Part shown: piece by piece, positions 48,684 to 62,000 of the stretch | How the letters are laid out: each line of letters begins with the position of its first letter | Numbering within the stretch: position 1 is the stretch's first letter | NCBI GenBank assembly: GCA_003344405.1 | Contig: NOWV01000037.1 | Span: 124,001 to 188,000 of the forward strand | Reading direction: 5' to 3' | DNA: 64,000 nt | DNA from: Trichoplax sp. H2 | Lineage: Eukaryota; Placozoa; Uniplacotomia; Trichoplacea | Translations under genes and position numbers: made by a program | The notes under the pieces: generated by a model | Seen by the model: the letters and a program-made list of their open reading frames with translations, nothing else | Told to the model about the DNA's origin: nothing | Databases searched by the model: none

Positions 48684-50869
48684 TTAATGATGTGGTTGAT
48701 TTTTTCGCCATTTTGTACGTCGGTTCTGGAACCAAACCTTAACTTGATTTTCAGTCATCCCCAGCACGAAAGCTAAGCGTGATCGTTCTGGTCCCACCAC
48801 GTACTTAGTTTTTTCAAAAACGTTTTCCAAGGCCAGTATTTGCCTACCCGAAAATGTAGGTCGGGAATGTTTATCTGACGAATCAGGAGAGGAGTTGCTA
48901 CGTATTTCATTTCCGGTACCTACTAAAAATGCAATATTATATTAGTATACTCAGCAAGCCAAGAACCTTCACATTACGCGTAAAAGAGAAGAACTGTAGA
49001 ATTATTCATTATCGTATACTCCAAATGGATTATGACTGATTCATCACCGTTTGCATTGTCTATTTTTAGCTAAGTGCATATAATTTTTAAGTGACCTGTC
49101 TTAATCAATCATGTTATGCCGTTGATGGTCTCTCGATACTGCTAATCATGGCATAAAATGACCAATGATACCGACCGATATTATAGCGAGGCACGGTAAA
49201 AAAGACATCATTTTCTTAAAATGTTGGGAAAGTTGATGTATGTCTGTGACGCACCTGCCGGCATGGAGACGATTTTTATCGCAGACACTTCTTTACTGAT
49301 TTATAGTTTACTTGACCGACCGTAGAAATACGAATATGTTTCATTATGTACTGAATGACTGAGTACCATAAAAGTTTGAATCCTTAAGGCGACCAATTCT
49401 AAGCTTTCAATACGATGTTTGTGTGGCTACCGCTACTAAAACTATTCTATCTAATTACTGACCATAAAAGTGCCCATCAGTATTTTAATGTAGGTCTTTA
49501 TACTAGTAAATCTATTACAGGCAACAATCCTAATTTTTTATAACAAATTTCGCGTAATAGGGACTAATGATACTCTCTTTTTAGTTAATCAAGATACTAA
49601 TAGCTTAAGCAAGTTCATATAGCAGTTGTGGATAACTTGACCATGACACTAGGTTCGAAATTTATATCTTATCGTTTTACTTCTAATTTAGGTCAACAAC
49701 ATCAATAGATACACCCAATATTCCTACCATAGTGTATGTAGGTAAGGTATCTACTAGTTTATATGGGTTCAATTTCAATCTGAGAATAACCAGGAAATTT
49801 TACAGTTGCTAAAGCAACTACCTTCTATTAGACTTTGATCGAACGTCAAACTAAAGTTGATTCACTTAATTGAATTGTCAATTTTTTAATATGTTTAATG
49901 AAAATAAAGTTGTAAAAATAGGGTGCGAATCGATTTCGTATAGTTACCAGAGGACATGATAGGAACTATTTTTATAAAGGCGTCATGATCGGATGATCTG
50001 TGAATTTATCATTAATTATTGTATTACAAATAAAAGCTATCAATTTATTGAAGTGAAAGAAAAATGATTTCTTATTTATTACAGCTTAACGAATTTCAGG
50101 TATACGTACTACTATTCTGGTAGTATCAACTGAATACTTTCAATCATGATTCTTGATTTATGCACGAGACCGTAGATCAGCTTATCACTACTCAAGACCT
50201 TAATTAATTTTTTAAGTTAAGTTTATCGATCATAGAAGATGGCTTCGTAGCCAACCAATTTTACTCTGTAATTGGTGCTATATTTCACCTTCATTATAGT
50301 TTCCAAAATGGAATAATGGCATCAAACAAAACAAGAAAAATGACGGTGCAGTTTTGAAAGTCATTTTCTAGGTTTACTATTCTATCTGATATTTCATTCA
50401 ATGGAACAAAAATTAGCTGATTGAATTAACAAAATATTCAAAAAAATGTCTACCTACCTAAAGTAGACTGTTGAGATGGCAGCCAGTAATTAACATTTCG
50501 ATGTTTACTTGTCGTGTAGATATCGTTTAATGCCACTGGATCACAGTTGGAATCGATAGAATTAGGAGAAATTTCATCGCGATCATAGCGATGACACAGA
50601 TTAGAGTTACTATTATATAAGTAGTTATTATTGCAGCTGTTCGGTTTACTACCACTGTTGCTACTAGTACAAGTAGTATTTATGTTCTGATTCAAGAAAG
50701 ATTTATCATATCGGGTAAAATGCGATGATGGTAGAGCTAAGTCATAGGGTGGGATTAAGAAATGATTACTGACATCATTGCTGTATGAGTATGGAACGAT
50801 GGAATTGGATGCAGCTGTCATAATTAAATTATTATTATAACGCGAATAAGATGATGGAGTAGTAAGCAT
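48684..50869 (-). CDS. NKX6: NK6-class homeobox transcription factor
   Basis: Two exons (50869-50458 and 48922 or 48919 to 48684) give 216 or 215 residues. The homeodomain (about 154-213) has [20 protein letters not shown], then [13 protein letters not shown], then [32 protein letters not shown] and GMTE are NK6 signatures, and Gln50 and Asn51 are in place. The intron falls well before the homeodomain. The N-terminal 137 residues are Ser/Asn/Tyr-rich and disordered, with no clear Eh1/TN repressor motif. The protein stops five residues after the homeodomain, so the acidic C-terminal tail of bilaterian NK6 is missing. The acceptor TAGTAG is tandem (NAGNAG), so two isoforms differing by one residue are possible. 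NK6 proteins are nuclear repressors in neural and endocrine patterning in bilaterians. Confidence 0.95.
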
Positions 50870-51016
50870 TTTTTAATAGTGAAACGGTAAAGCTTCGGAA
50901 AAACCCTTCTAAACAAAGAAAAATACGAAATAGATGATACCACAAGTTAACTTTGCGCCGTTGGCTTTCTCACTGCCAATGTTATCAAAATCGTTCTGAA
51001 AAGTTCGAGAAGATGA

Positions 51017-51026
51017 CTATTTATAA
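51017..51026 (-). promoter_or_regulatory. TATA box of the NK6 gene
   Basis: The minus strand reads TTATAAATAG, a strong TATA box, 148 bp upstream of the ATG at 50869. This would put transcription start near 50990 and the leader near 120 bases. The surrounding GGCCCTGGCGACG is GC-rich for this window. Confidence 0.5.
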
Positions 51027-54000
51027 CGTCGCCAGGGCCAAAACGTCAACTTATTACTGTAATAGTACGATTATGTTAAGAGCATTTATAGAAGATTGAA
51101 AGGAAAATGATGACTTAATCAATAAATTCATCATTTCCTGAATACCTAATGATATGAGTCCCTTTTGATTGTCAATTTTGGATTAATAATTCAATAATCG
51201 AGTTTACGTTGATAAATATTTGAACACTTTTTCCCGGCAACATTGAACCAAGAGGAGGAGACAATCATTTGTTCAACTTTTGCTTCATTAGTTTACACAT
51301 AGAGAGAAATAATGCAATTTACAACATACAATTTGAACCATTATGTAATATTAGTAATTTATAGATAAGATCAACATAATCCATAAGATAATGGATCAAT
51401 ATTAAAATGGTAATCATCATCATTATCATTGCGCAACAACTACAACCAGTGCTAAATTATGAAGAAGAGAAAATAATGGAAATAGTACAATAGCTAAAAG
51501 TCTGAAATCAAAGAGGAGGAAACTGCTCTTAGGTTTCCAATTGCAAAACAATTGTACGCCTGAATTAGTTATAACGAGAACTAAAGTACGCTAATGTTGA
51601 CATCATGATCATTAGATTCGAGATAAGCTGCATTAGAAGACTGATAATGTCATGATTGATGTCGACAAGTAATTTATCAGTTAGAATTCAATAATATTAT
51701 ATCATATCATGGGTGAAAACGACAAGTAGGCAAATTTAGGGATTAGGTTTACATAGCCATTAGGGCAAATGGTACCAATGATGAATGATTTTAGCCCAGT
51801 ACTGTACAATGTGAAATAAGTATTTGTTATCAAAATATCATTATGGATAATTGGATACATTTGATCAAGTAGTATTTCTCTAAGTTTAAATGTATACGCT
51901 AGTTTGTTTTTTTTAATAATAAACATTCTTAAAGACAACTAAAGCCAGTTGATTAAAATTTAGATCATGACAGCCTTCATTCACAAGTCAAGTTATTATC
52001 GGGTAGTATTAATAGAAAAAATGAATCATTTTACTTTAATTTATGCTTATTGTTATATTCATGATCATCAATAAATATACCATTCTATTATATACTATTA
52101 GTTTAATGAATAGTCCATCAATTGTTATGTGTTCTCATAACTCCCATGTACATTTTATAAATGAATATAATGGATCTAATGTTGCACTACCCTGATGTGA
52201 TGCAGTAGACTAAAGTAGTAAATAACATCTTAGCAGCCGCTTATAGACCTTTTTCGCCTTTGCAGTACTGAAGAGTCTAATTACTGGCAATCATTTGATT
52301 AACAAAATTGAGAAAACACTTAATTTTAGATAGATTTTTCTCTTCGATTGTATCTCTATTAGTTATTTTCAATCGTAAGAAACAATAAGAAATTCAACAC
52401 GGTAGTAATTAACGACTAAGTCAACACGGTCCCCTAAATATCTTCCAGAAAAGATTAGATTGAGATATAACTTATTTAAAGATGCATGACAAACTATGTC
52501 TATATGGTATATTATATATATTGGCATATATGTAACTGTTAGAAATAGATTTCGTTGAACTACTGTAACTGGGAATCTTCCCAATAGAATACAAATTATG
52601 AAAATATTCCTATTTCTTCAGCATTGTTCAGTTGCCACGTATTATAATATCTTCAGTAGTAAAATTTTTAGTCGCTGACTGATAAGCTATCGAAAGCCTT
52701 TGGTATTGTTAAATATCAAAAATGCTAAAAAATATATAAAATTAAAATAGCGGTGTTACTGTTAGGTATTATATGCAATTACTCGAAATTATTAATAATA
52801 GATGATGATATCTATTTAATATTGTTATCTCTGATGCTGTCAAATTCGTGTACACAGTACAGGTGGGGCAATTGAAGTCATTCCAATAATTATATTATTG
52901 GTATTACAATTCATTTGCTGAAGACAACCGCTCACAGTATCTCATCTTAAGGAGATTCAGCAATTCTCTGTAATCAATAGCAATTATAATATAACACCAA
53001 ATACATCTACAGCCATTATCGTACCAACTGTTTTAATTTGTTTAATTGCGATGCTATAAGAATAGGCAAATTGAATGACTTTTTTTCATTACTCGCTACA
53101 AGAAATAAAAGATGAATCATTTTAAGCATAATAAGTTTATACTTTAATTGCAAAGAAAATCCTAAATTCTAAACCATAAATCACTTATATTACCGTACCA
53201 AATTCTGAAAATCGATAGCCATATAATGCCGTAAACCTTATCAGTTCACACCATTAATCTAGAATTCTAATCTAAAAGAAGGGCTTTGGGAGCTTATAAG
53301 TTGATATAGTAAGAGGTAGAAAATCAAGCGTTAATTTCGCACGCAATGACCGTTAGTTTCGGTCTACAATTTGCGAACACACTAGAAATAAATTTAAAAG
53401 CTAAATCTTGCCAATTACTTCATCATGTTTATCCATTCTGGCCACCTTATGGCTATCTGTATACTCTGTTTAGAAAGCAATATTCTCTACCGATTGATTA
53501 AGGCATAATTTTCCATAGGATAATTTAAATTTGGTAACGGCACACAAAAACTAAATGCTGCTACAATTCTAGTAATTAATTCCTGACCTATGAAACATCT
53601 AGAGTGAAGAATAATTCGATTGTTACATGTTGTAATCTCATTATGCTTTATGCTAGCATTATTTTCAAAATTTGATATATCATAGCATAACATAAGCGCT
53701 TTAAGCTAATCTATGATCAGAGATCTTCAGTACTAATGAAAATACATTCCTAGTATCCTTTTAAGCGGTTTTTTCAACTTAGATGACCATCATACGTTCG
53801 GTATATCATGGCAGATCATGATGCTCCTGCTATTGAATTAATGTAATTACAACCCATTTTTTTAAATTAAGTTTCATTCTATAATTTAACTTTACATCAT
53901 AAAATCCTTGATAAGTACGTAAATTTTCTCAGTTACTGCTGAATAGAATATTTAATAATGTTAATTTTAAAATTAATACATCCGTTTAATCCTGTCTTAA

Positions 54001-55423
54001 TTTATAATAATTACAAGATCGACTACTACAAGCCAAACTGGCGGAATATATATTATTATATTGTTGAAAGCCAACTAATGGAACCATTTGAACGAATCTT
54101 AATGCTCACCAGCCGTCTATTATAATACATTTCCCCACTTTAAATTAAATAGAATAAACAACTAGGACAATTAAGTTTATTGTCAAATGGCTTTATTGCG
54201 CAATGTCAATTAATTTTAATCGTCTAATAATCTATTTCTTGAAGGACTTCATTAGAATAGTTAATGTATACGACATTTTAAAGTGGCTCGTAAACATTTT
54301 TATTGGTGCACTGAATATAAGTAGTTGTTAGAATACTTATCAATTATTTTCAAAAGCCGATATCAGATCATTGTAATCTTAGTAGATATTGCAAATTACA
54401 ACAGACATCAAAATACGCGAAAAGTTTAAATTAACAAAAATATTGGCTTATTTTGATAAAGTAGCTGACACCGGCGATAATTTTTTTAGGCTAGTTATTC
54501 AAATTTTAATACTGCTAAATCTTAAGTTATGATTTCATCTAAAGTAGCTTTTTATGTATCTGCAAAAAAGATTTAGTGTAAAAATGTAGTCTACCTGCTA
54601 CCTGAAAAGAATAACTTAAACTTGCTTGAATTAAAGATAGGACCGATTAAATATTTTAATAGTCATGCAAAAAATAATTTCATCTCCAAATTAACACTAT
54701 TTCAAAGGAAAAATTGTATTAATTCTGTCATATGAATCTTATATTATCACTATAATTTAGGTAATAACAAAACTATCTTACAAACATTCTGCTCACAAAT
54801 ATCTACATTATGATATTAAATACAGAATGCATATTAATTGAGAATATCGGTTACAGATTGAGTTGCAACCTGAATTTAAATTTAATAAAAGATATGAAAA
54901 AACGCATAAGTACACTTATGAGGTTTCATAGGTTTGAAAGTGTTACACGAAGATTATCCTGTCTCTTAATTTTGACTACATGAAAGTTAATAGAATTAAC
55001 TACCGGAAAATTTCGTTTAAAGAATCACAAATATGACCGTCTGTCAATCATTATGTACTTTATTGGAATATGAAGAATCGAAAAGGTTAACCATTCCGTT
55101 ATTATTTATTGCCATATTGAAATGGGTATAGTAGAATACACTTACTTAATGATAATGATGTACTATACCTGAAAATACTATAAGTTTCGAGAAAAAAGCT
55201 CTGCAAGCAAAATTCCCATTAACAATTTAACGTTAGCTGCTCTTGAATATTTAAGGTATAAAGTCATTTACTGCAATTTCTGGGCTCCTTACTCTTAGCT
55301 TGTGAGATGCAGTAGCTTGCTTGCTTAGAATATTGATATAAGTTAGGATATATATTAATGTTTCCACAAGTCCGTTGAAAACATCGTAAACTGGTAAGAA
55401 AATTCTAAGTAAATCGATTAGAA

Positions 55424-55847
55424 ATCATTTTTACGATACAGAGACTATTCTGTCTACTAGAACTCCAACATGACTGAATATTTTAAGACATATACTAATT
55501 TTTATCTATTATGTACTAAAATCTCGACAAAAACATATATTAGAGGCGTAAAATTTCGTAAAAGTGAATCATTACGGTGTCACAAAACAGCTTTGCAACA
55601 AGATAACGCAATATACGATCAATAAGTCAATTCCTTGAAACACGTATCAAGGAACGATATCTGCACTATCACANNNNNNNNNNNNNNNNNNNNATCATTT
55701 TTACGATACAGAGACTATTCTGTCTACCAAAACTCCAACATGACTGAATATTTTAAGACATATACTAATTTTTATCTATTATGTACTAAAATCTCGACAA
55801 AAACATATATTAGAGGCGTAAAATTTCGTAAAAGTGAATCATTACGG
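55424..55847. repeat. Duplicate X around the third gap
   Basis: 55424-55577 recurs as 55694-55847 with one or two base changes. The second copy starts directly after the gap and changes at its end into the sequence called Y, which also occurs at 56.5 kb. Confidence 0.85.
55674..55693. other. Assembly gap (20 N)
   Basis: Twenty unresolved bases at the start of a short contig (55694-56021). Confidence 0.99.
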
Positions 55848-56688
55848 CTATGAAAGAGATCTATCTCATCTATGTATCGTTGACAGTCGAATCAATTTTC
55901 AATATATATTTAGATATATTGCATAACGTACTGGTATACAAAGTCCGAATTATATTTTTATATTCTGATACTGTAAAAGACCTGCTTAAGTTTCACAGCA
56001 CGAAATATGAACCTTGAAAAANNNNNNNNNNNNNNNNNNNNGGACAATTCTTCTTTATTTCACGATATACTGCATTTATATACTATTCCTCAATAGTTCA
56101 TGAGTCATAGTTAATACAATTAACATTAGAATCATTTACTGAATTAGATATTAATTTTAGCTACTGCTCCCTTAATGCAGACAACAGTATTTACGAACAT
56201 AGACATGTAATGACTAATACAGAATAGTCAGATTACGATATGTCCTATCACGGAACATTTCCATGATAATTTACAATCTACCATAAGTAAATTACAATCA
56301 CAATGATTCGAACTGTAAGCAGATGATTTGCATTCCCTATTATAACTATTATAATTTCAGTATGTGTATAAGTGTCACTGTCATAAAAAGTCAGTGCTAT
56401 ATTAAAATACAGTATATCCAAATTAGAAGTTAACTAAATAAGGATAGTCTAACAGAATTATCCTAACATAGATATTTCTACTGTAATACAGTGTATAACA
56501 CTGTAACATACGGCCATGAAAGAGATCTATCTCATCTATGTATCGTTGACAGTCGAATCAATTTTTAATATATATTTAGATATATTGCATAACGTACTGG
56601 TATACAAAGTTCGAATTATATTTTTATATTCTGATACTGTAAAAGGCTTGCTTAAAGTTTCACAGCACGAAATATGAACCTTGAAAAA
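55845..56688. repeat. Duplicate Y around the fourth gap
   Basis: About 55845-56021 recurs as 56511-56688 with a handful of changes. The first copy stops directly at the fourth gap. Confidence 0.85.
56022..56041. other. Assembly gap (20 N)
   Basis: Twenty unresolved bases ending the short contig that carries X and Y. Confidence 0.99.
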
Positions 56689-59020
56689 CATTTATTTATA
56701 TATTATACCATTTATAATTATCAGTTCTATAGCAATCGTTTTTGGGAAAGAAAACTTTAACGTGTCATCAGATGTGTTACAAGCGCACTAAAGGGAAGCA
56801 TTGCCGTAATTAACCGGATTTTACCGTAACAATGTTATTTTCTATCGGTAACAATGCGGTAGTCGTAGTAAATTTCAGTCTAATATATATCTACGCTTGT
56901 GCTATATGATGAAAATTTATCATAATGTGGGCTACAGCTGCTAATTATAATCTTTATTTCTCATAGTAAAATGTAACGTAATAACAGATTTGGTGAAATT
57001 TTCATTTTCTTTAATTGTATTCACAAATTTAATTTAATTAGCATAAGAAATATTCTTTATTAATTACTTTAGTATTAACTGTAATTTACTAGTGACAAAA
57101 TATAAGATCGTAAGTGTTACGATTATTCAATTCGTTAGGCTACTAGTATTCCTGCGGTTATTAAATGCTTTATTATGTGAGGAAGTAAACTTGTGATAAA
57201 ACTTAATATAAATGTTTAAACGAAATCAATTCTTAAGGCGTAGTTATAACAATATTATAATAAACTGATAAAAATATTTTCAAAGTATAGAGTACTAATA
57301 ACTCCATATTGCTTGTTATGTTTTGATTGAGTGAGATAGCTTAAGGAATTTGGTCGATTGTTATCCCTTATCATTCGGTGCATTGTCCATAGAATTCTTA
57401 ACAAGGTAATAGTATTATTGGAAATTCACAAAATTTCCAGTCGATGTATATGATATTCCCTTACAATTGTAAAATCCCTGCAAGTACTAATCCAAGATAA
57501 ACTGCAAAGAAATAATAACATTATAATACGCCCAAGCATACGCATAACGTAGTCGTATGGATAACTACCATAGTAAACATTTACTTAAAGTAATTCTGGG
57601 CAAGGTTAATCAATGCAAACATTCTCTTTCCTAATTAAAATGACTAGATTCAATTCCTATCACTGTTTGATTCTTACCTATGAAGATACAAGCTACTTTT
57701 AATTTGTACTTTATATCCTTCATCGAACGCTAGCTATAGCACCAACTGCACAAATTTTACAATTAATTTTATACATAATTTCTATTAAAACAAAAATTAT
57801 TTAAATACGAGCTAATTTTCCATATTTTATCCACAATTTATGCAATAATTTTCCAAAATCACCAGCGTTAGCACTATAAATAAGGAAGTCAGTCGAAACG
57901 ATATACAATGAATTAATCGAAAGCGCGTAGAATCAAATTCCAATTTATTAACTTATTCTAGCTAAATTTTGAATATTTCATGGGAAATTGCTCGGTCTTC
58001 TTAGATAACGAAGTGAGAATATTAAGAATTAGAGGCAAAGAAAGTAAACAGCTATATAGTATCATTTAATATTACTTTATTGTATAGGAAAATTACATTA
58101 ATGTACCAGCGACGAATAAATCCTACGGCAAATCGTGTCATTACTAGGTATTAAGCATCCTGGGTTTGATATTAGGATCAAGTAGGCTGGTTACGGAATG
58201 ACTATTTCAAAAACACATGAAGTTGGTTTCCGAGTAATACAATCTATAACTTCAATATTATCATTTTAATTCTTGATAACTGCGTGCTTATAAAGTTTGT
58301 GTGGATAACATAACTTATGGTAAGATTTAAGTTTAATAAACGATCCACGATAATAATTTAGACATAATCTTAACAGTGAAGTTTAATTCCACAGCGATTT
58401 CTTTCAAACCCACATCGTTGTTAATATTATGTTACATGTTTGACAATTTCAACTTTTAGCCTCAACATTTACTAAATTTATCCTAAGAATAAGTATGTTA
58501 CGGTATTACTTCATCCTAGAATTATAGAATTTTAGCAAGCATCACTCTAGCATAGTTAACGATCCATTTTATTCCGTAGATAAATTCATAGAAATGTCGT
58601 TCTCTATTTATAATAACAATAAATTTAACGTTCATAAAAGCTATTCGATAAGATATAATCCTAACTTATAACAGAATTTTAAACAAAAACGAGTCTATCG
58701 GCAGAAACGTAAATTATAGAATGCTTCAATATATATTCGTTGCTTCCATTTATTCTACTGTATCTCGTGGAATTTATAACCATTACTTTTTCTTTTACAA
58801 CGAAATCACATTTTAGATATAAGATTACTTTGTATAATTTAATAATATTCTATCCGCATTTGCAATATGAATATATTCATCTGGAAACGATAATAATTCT
58901 GTTCGTAGTATACTATACACAAACCACGGAAAATTCTTAAATCATTGACTACTCGGTTATAAATTTAAATGATACATTTGTCACATACAGTTAGATAAAT
59001 CGAATAAGATACTGCTCTAT

Positions 59021-62000
59021 TCAAATCTTGGTTACGGACGAGAATGGAGCTTGGCTAGTTTGCGTATTAAAAGCAGCATTGCTGCCTTCTTCTTCGCTAA
59101 AAGTTATATTGGGATTATTTGAAGATGACGACGTGGACGAATCATAGTCGCCGAGAGCACTACTGCCGTTCAAATTATTTAAAGTTACCCTTTTCTCTTT
59201 GGCTCCTAAATAGAATGATAAATCGGTTGTATATGTGAGATGGACGAAATGTCTGATTATTCAGTACGTCTTTCGTAAAAATCGATTGTTAATCTCTATT
59301 CTAAAGTAGTAAACCGTTCTCAACCGTCAGGATTAATAGTATACTTCAACAGACATACAACACTAAGAAGCTGTGATTGCTTAATTACATAAAAGAAACT
59401 TTAAAGTGATAAAGATAATGATTTATTTGTATTAAACTGTATGTCATCGTTAGTAAAGTTCTTTCAATCTAACTGCTTATTATATAGACTAATATCTAAG
59501 TAATGCAAATAACTATCTCTTAAATAGCTCGAAACGATGATCTATTGTATATCTAGTCTAGATAAAAAGTACTTTACTACTTTGTAGCCGTTATGTCAAC
59601 CGGTAATTTTACTCACGTTTATTTTGAAACCATGTGCTAACTTGTTTGCTAGATACATTAATTTTACTAGCAATAGCGATACCCCTTTTGCCAGGACAAT
59701 ATGGATTGAGCATGAATTCATGGCCTAAAGCATTCAGTTGATCAGGCGTAAAACTAATCCGACGCAGCTTGGAGCCATAACGGCGCCGACCTGACCTTCT
59801 TTTTCCTACATGAGAATGATGTAAAATAATGCCTAATATTAATATTGTCTTCTTTCTTAGTAAATGTTGCAATGTCTAGAGCCAAGGCTAGAAATCAACG
59901 CAATGTAGATCTTTCAAGAAAAAATGTAAAACACATTGCACACTGAAGAATTAAGAACGTTCTTTATCAAAATCGCCCTTACTAGTAACTCAACTGCCGG
60001 AGAAAATTCTAGTTTGTATTAACTGAATAAAGATTGGTTGGAGGTCAAGATCAATCAGCTAAACAAATTTTAAAAGTGTGTCAAATATTCATCGATAATA
60101 CTTCAAGTCTTTTCTTTGTCATTTATAATACTGAACTTAAAATAATTTAATTGCATTATTCTGAGATTTTGAAAACTAATGATCATTGTAATCAATTTAA
60201 TCAAACTGCATACATGTAACTATGCAGCGATAACGCATATAATTTAACAAAAAATAAGATTAAACTATTAGCATTTTGCAATTCAAACTAGAAAGGTGTT
60301 TCACTCAGTAAAGGAAAAAATTTAAGCATTCGATAAAACTTAATAATGGTTAACGGGAAATAATGGAGTTAGTGCATGAACCTGAACTGTTTGTCTGTTC
60401 ATATATCAAGGCCCCAAATCTATATTCATAAGGCTTTTATCTCGTAAAATGCCAGTGCATTGAACCAAATTTGTAAAACTTTAGTATGAATTCGGTAAAT
60501 TAGTATTAACAGTTCAGGATAAATCTAATTTGCATACGTCAGACATTTTTCAAGTCAAATCAGAGCGCTCTCTAACTTTTTACCATACTAAATGTGTCAA
60601 TCTCAATGACCAAAAAGATCTTCATACTATATACGTAGACGAGCAATCTTTCAATAATTTGGCAATGCCTAATCAATATATTTGCAATAGTTCAATTTTG
60701 TCATTTGAAATAATTGCATGATAATAACATCTGTAAACGTCTACCATCAGATATTTCTACAATCCATTCTACTATCCATATCGAATTATATTGTAACTGT
60801 ACTGTTTACATCCTATTTAACAAAACAATATCTATATTTAGCCTAAAGTAATACCACTTACTAGGAAGAAATTTAAGTTAATTTACAGGCAATAATGTTA
60901 ACTTCAATCGACTCTAATGGAAATATATCAAAAATTGCTGACGTATCCCTACAGCCTATAGTAGTACATTACAAGACGTAATTGGTGAAATTATTACGGA
61001 AGTTGTTGGAATATATCTGATCTATTTTATTGCAGTAATCCGTCAATGTTTTGATGTAAATACCAATGATCTAAATTATTTTTTTCGTCAGTGAAAAAAT
61101 AACGGCGAAAATTTAGCTCAACCAAAGATAAAATCATGATAAAATGTGGGTTTGATATCGCATTTAATAAGTAGAAGGTAATCTTGATGGACAGAATTTT
61201 CAGCGATACGAACGAAAAGTATGCTTGCGAATACATCGCTAAGCGTTATGTTGATTACGACATTTTGTAATCTACAGGAAATAATCGTCTTATTGCATTC
61301 ATCAGACCCATGTTACCCATCGGAGTAAATAAGCACATTAAAGTACTCTTTAAGGTACTCTATAAACAGCCAATTTAATAGGGTATTAAAACGCATCTTT
61401 CCTGTTTCTCTGTTATTTAATGATTATATCATATTCGTAAATCAAAACTTTTCAATCAATACATAGTGAAATATTGAGTAAACAACCTTATGCCAATATA
61501 ATTGGATAGCTGAATTATACCAATATTTATGTCCTTATAAATATTTTCGACTTTTAAAGAGTGTATATTTATTAATAAGATTGGTCAGTAAAATTCAATA
61601 GACGGCTGTCAATAAGAGATAATTTAAAATTACTAATATTCTACCAACTATCACTCTGTGCAAACTTGTCTTAGATTTCAAATTTAGAAATGTCCTAGAG
61701 CTTGGTAATACCGTATCCCTAATTAAGGTAGCTCTATCTATTTATATATGCTTATCAGAATAGGCTTTAGTAACACGTCAGCATCGCTCTCACACTAATG
61801 GATTCTACCTTATATTTATAGTTGATGATTGTTCAATCCAAATAGATGAATTTTTTATCCATTAATACTTCTGGATAATTCAATATTTTGATATATTATA
61901 GTTTATTATTTCAAAATGGATGTATATCCAATGCTATCTATGGCACAGATTTATACTAATACAAATATAGTCAATTTTCAACTTTCGGATAAAATAAAAA

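Larger units (their letters stand above)
51027..59020. other. 8 kb gene-poor region between the two homeobox genes
   Basis: Strongly AT-rich. Scattered short open frames show no family resemblance or linked splice sites. Contains two 20-N gaps with flanking duplicates near 55.4-56.7 kb. Long non-coding DNA upstream of NK6 is where its enhancers could lie, but no specific site is supported. Confidence 0.55.

Noticed and set aside
51702-51938. 78-codon minus-strand frame upstream of NK6
   Set aside because: AT-rich composition, no resemblance and no neighbouring exons.
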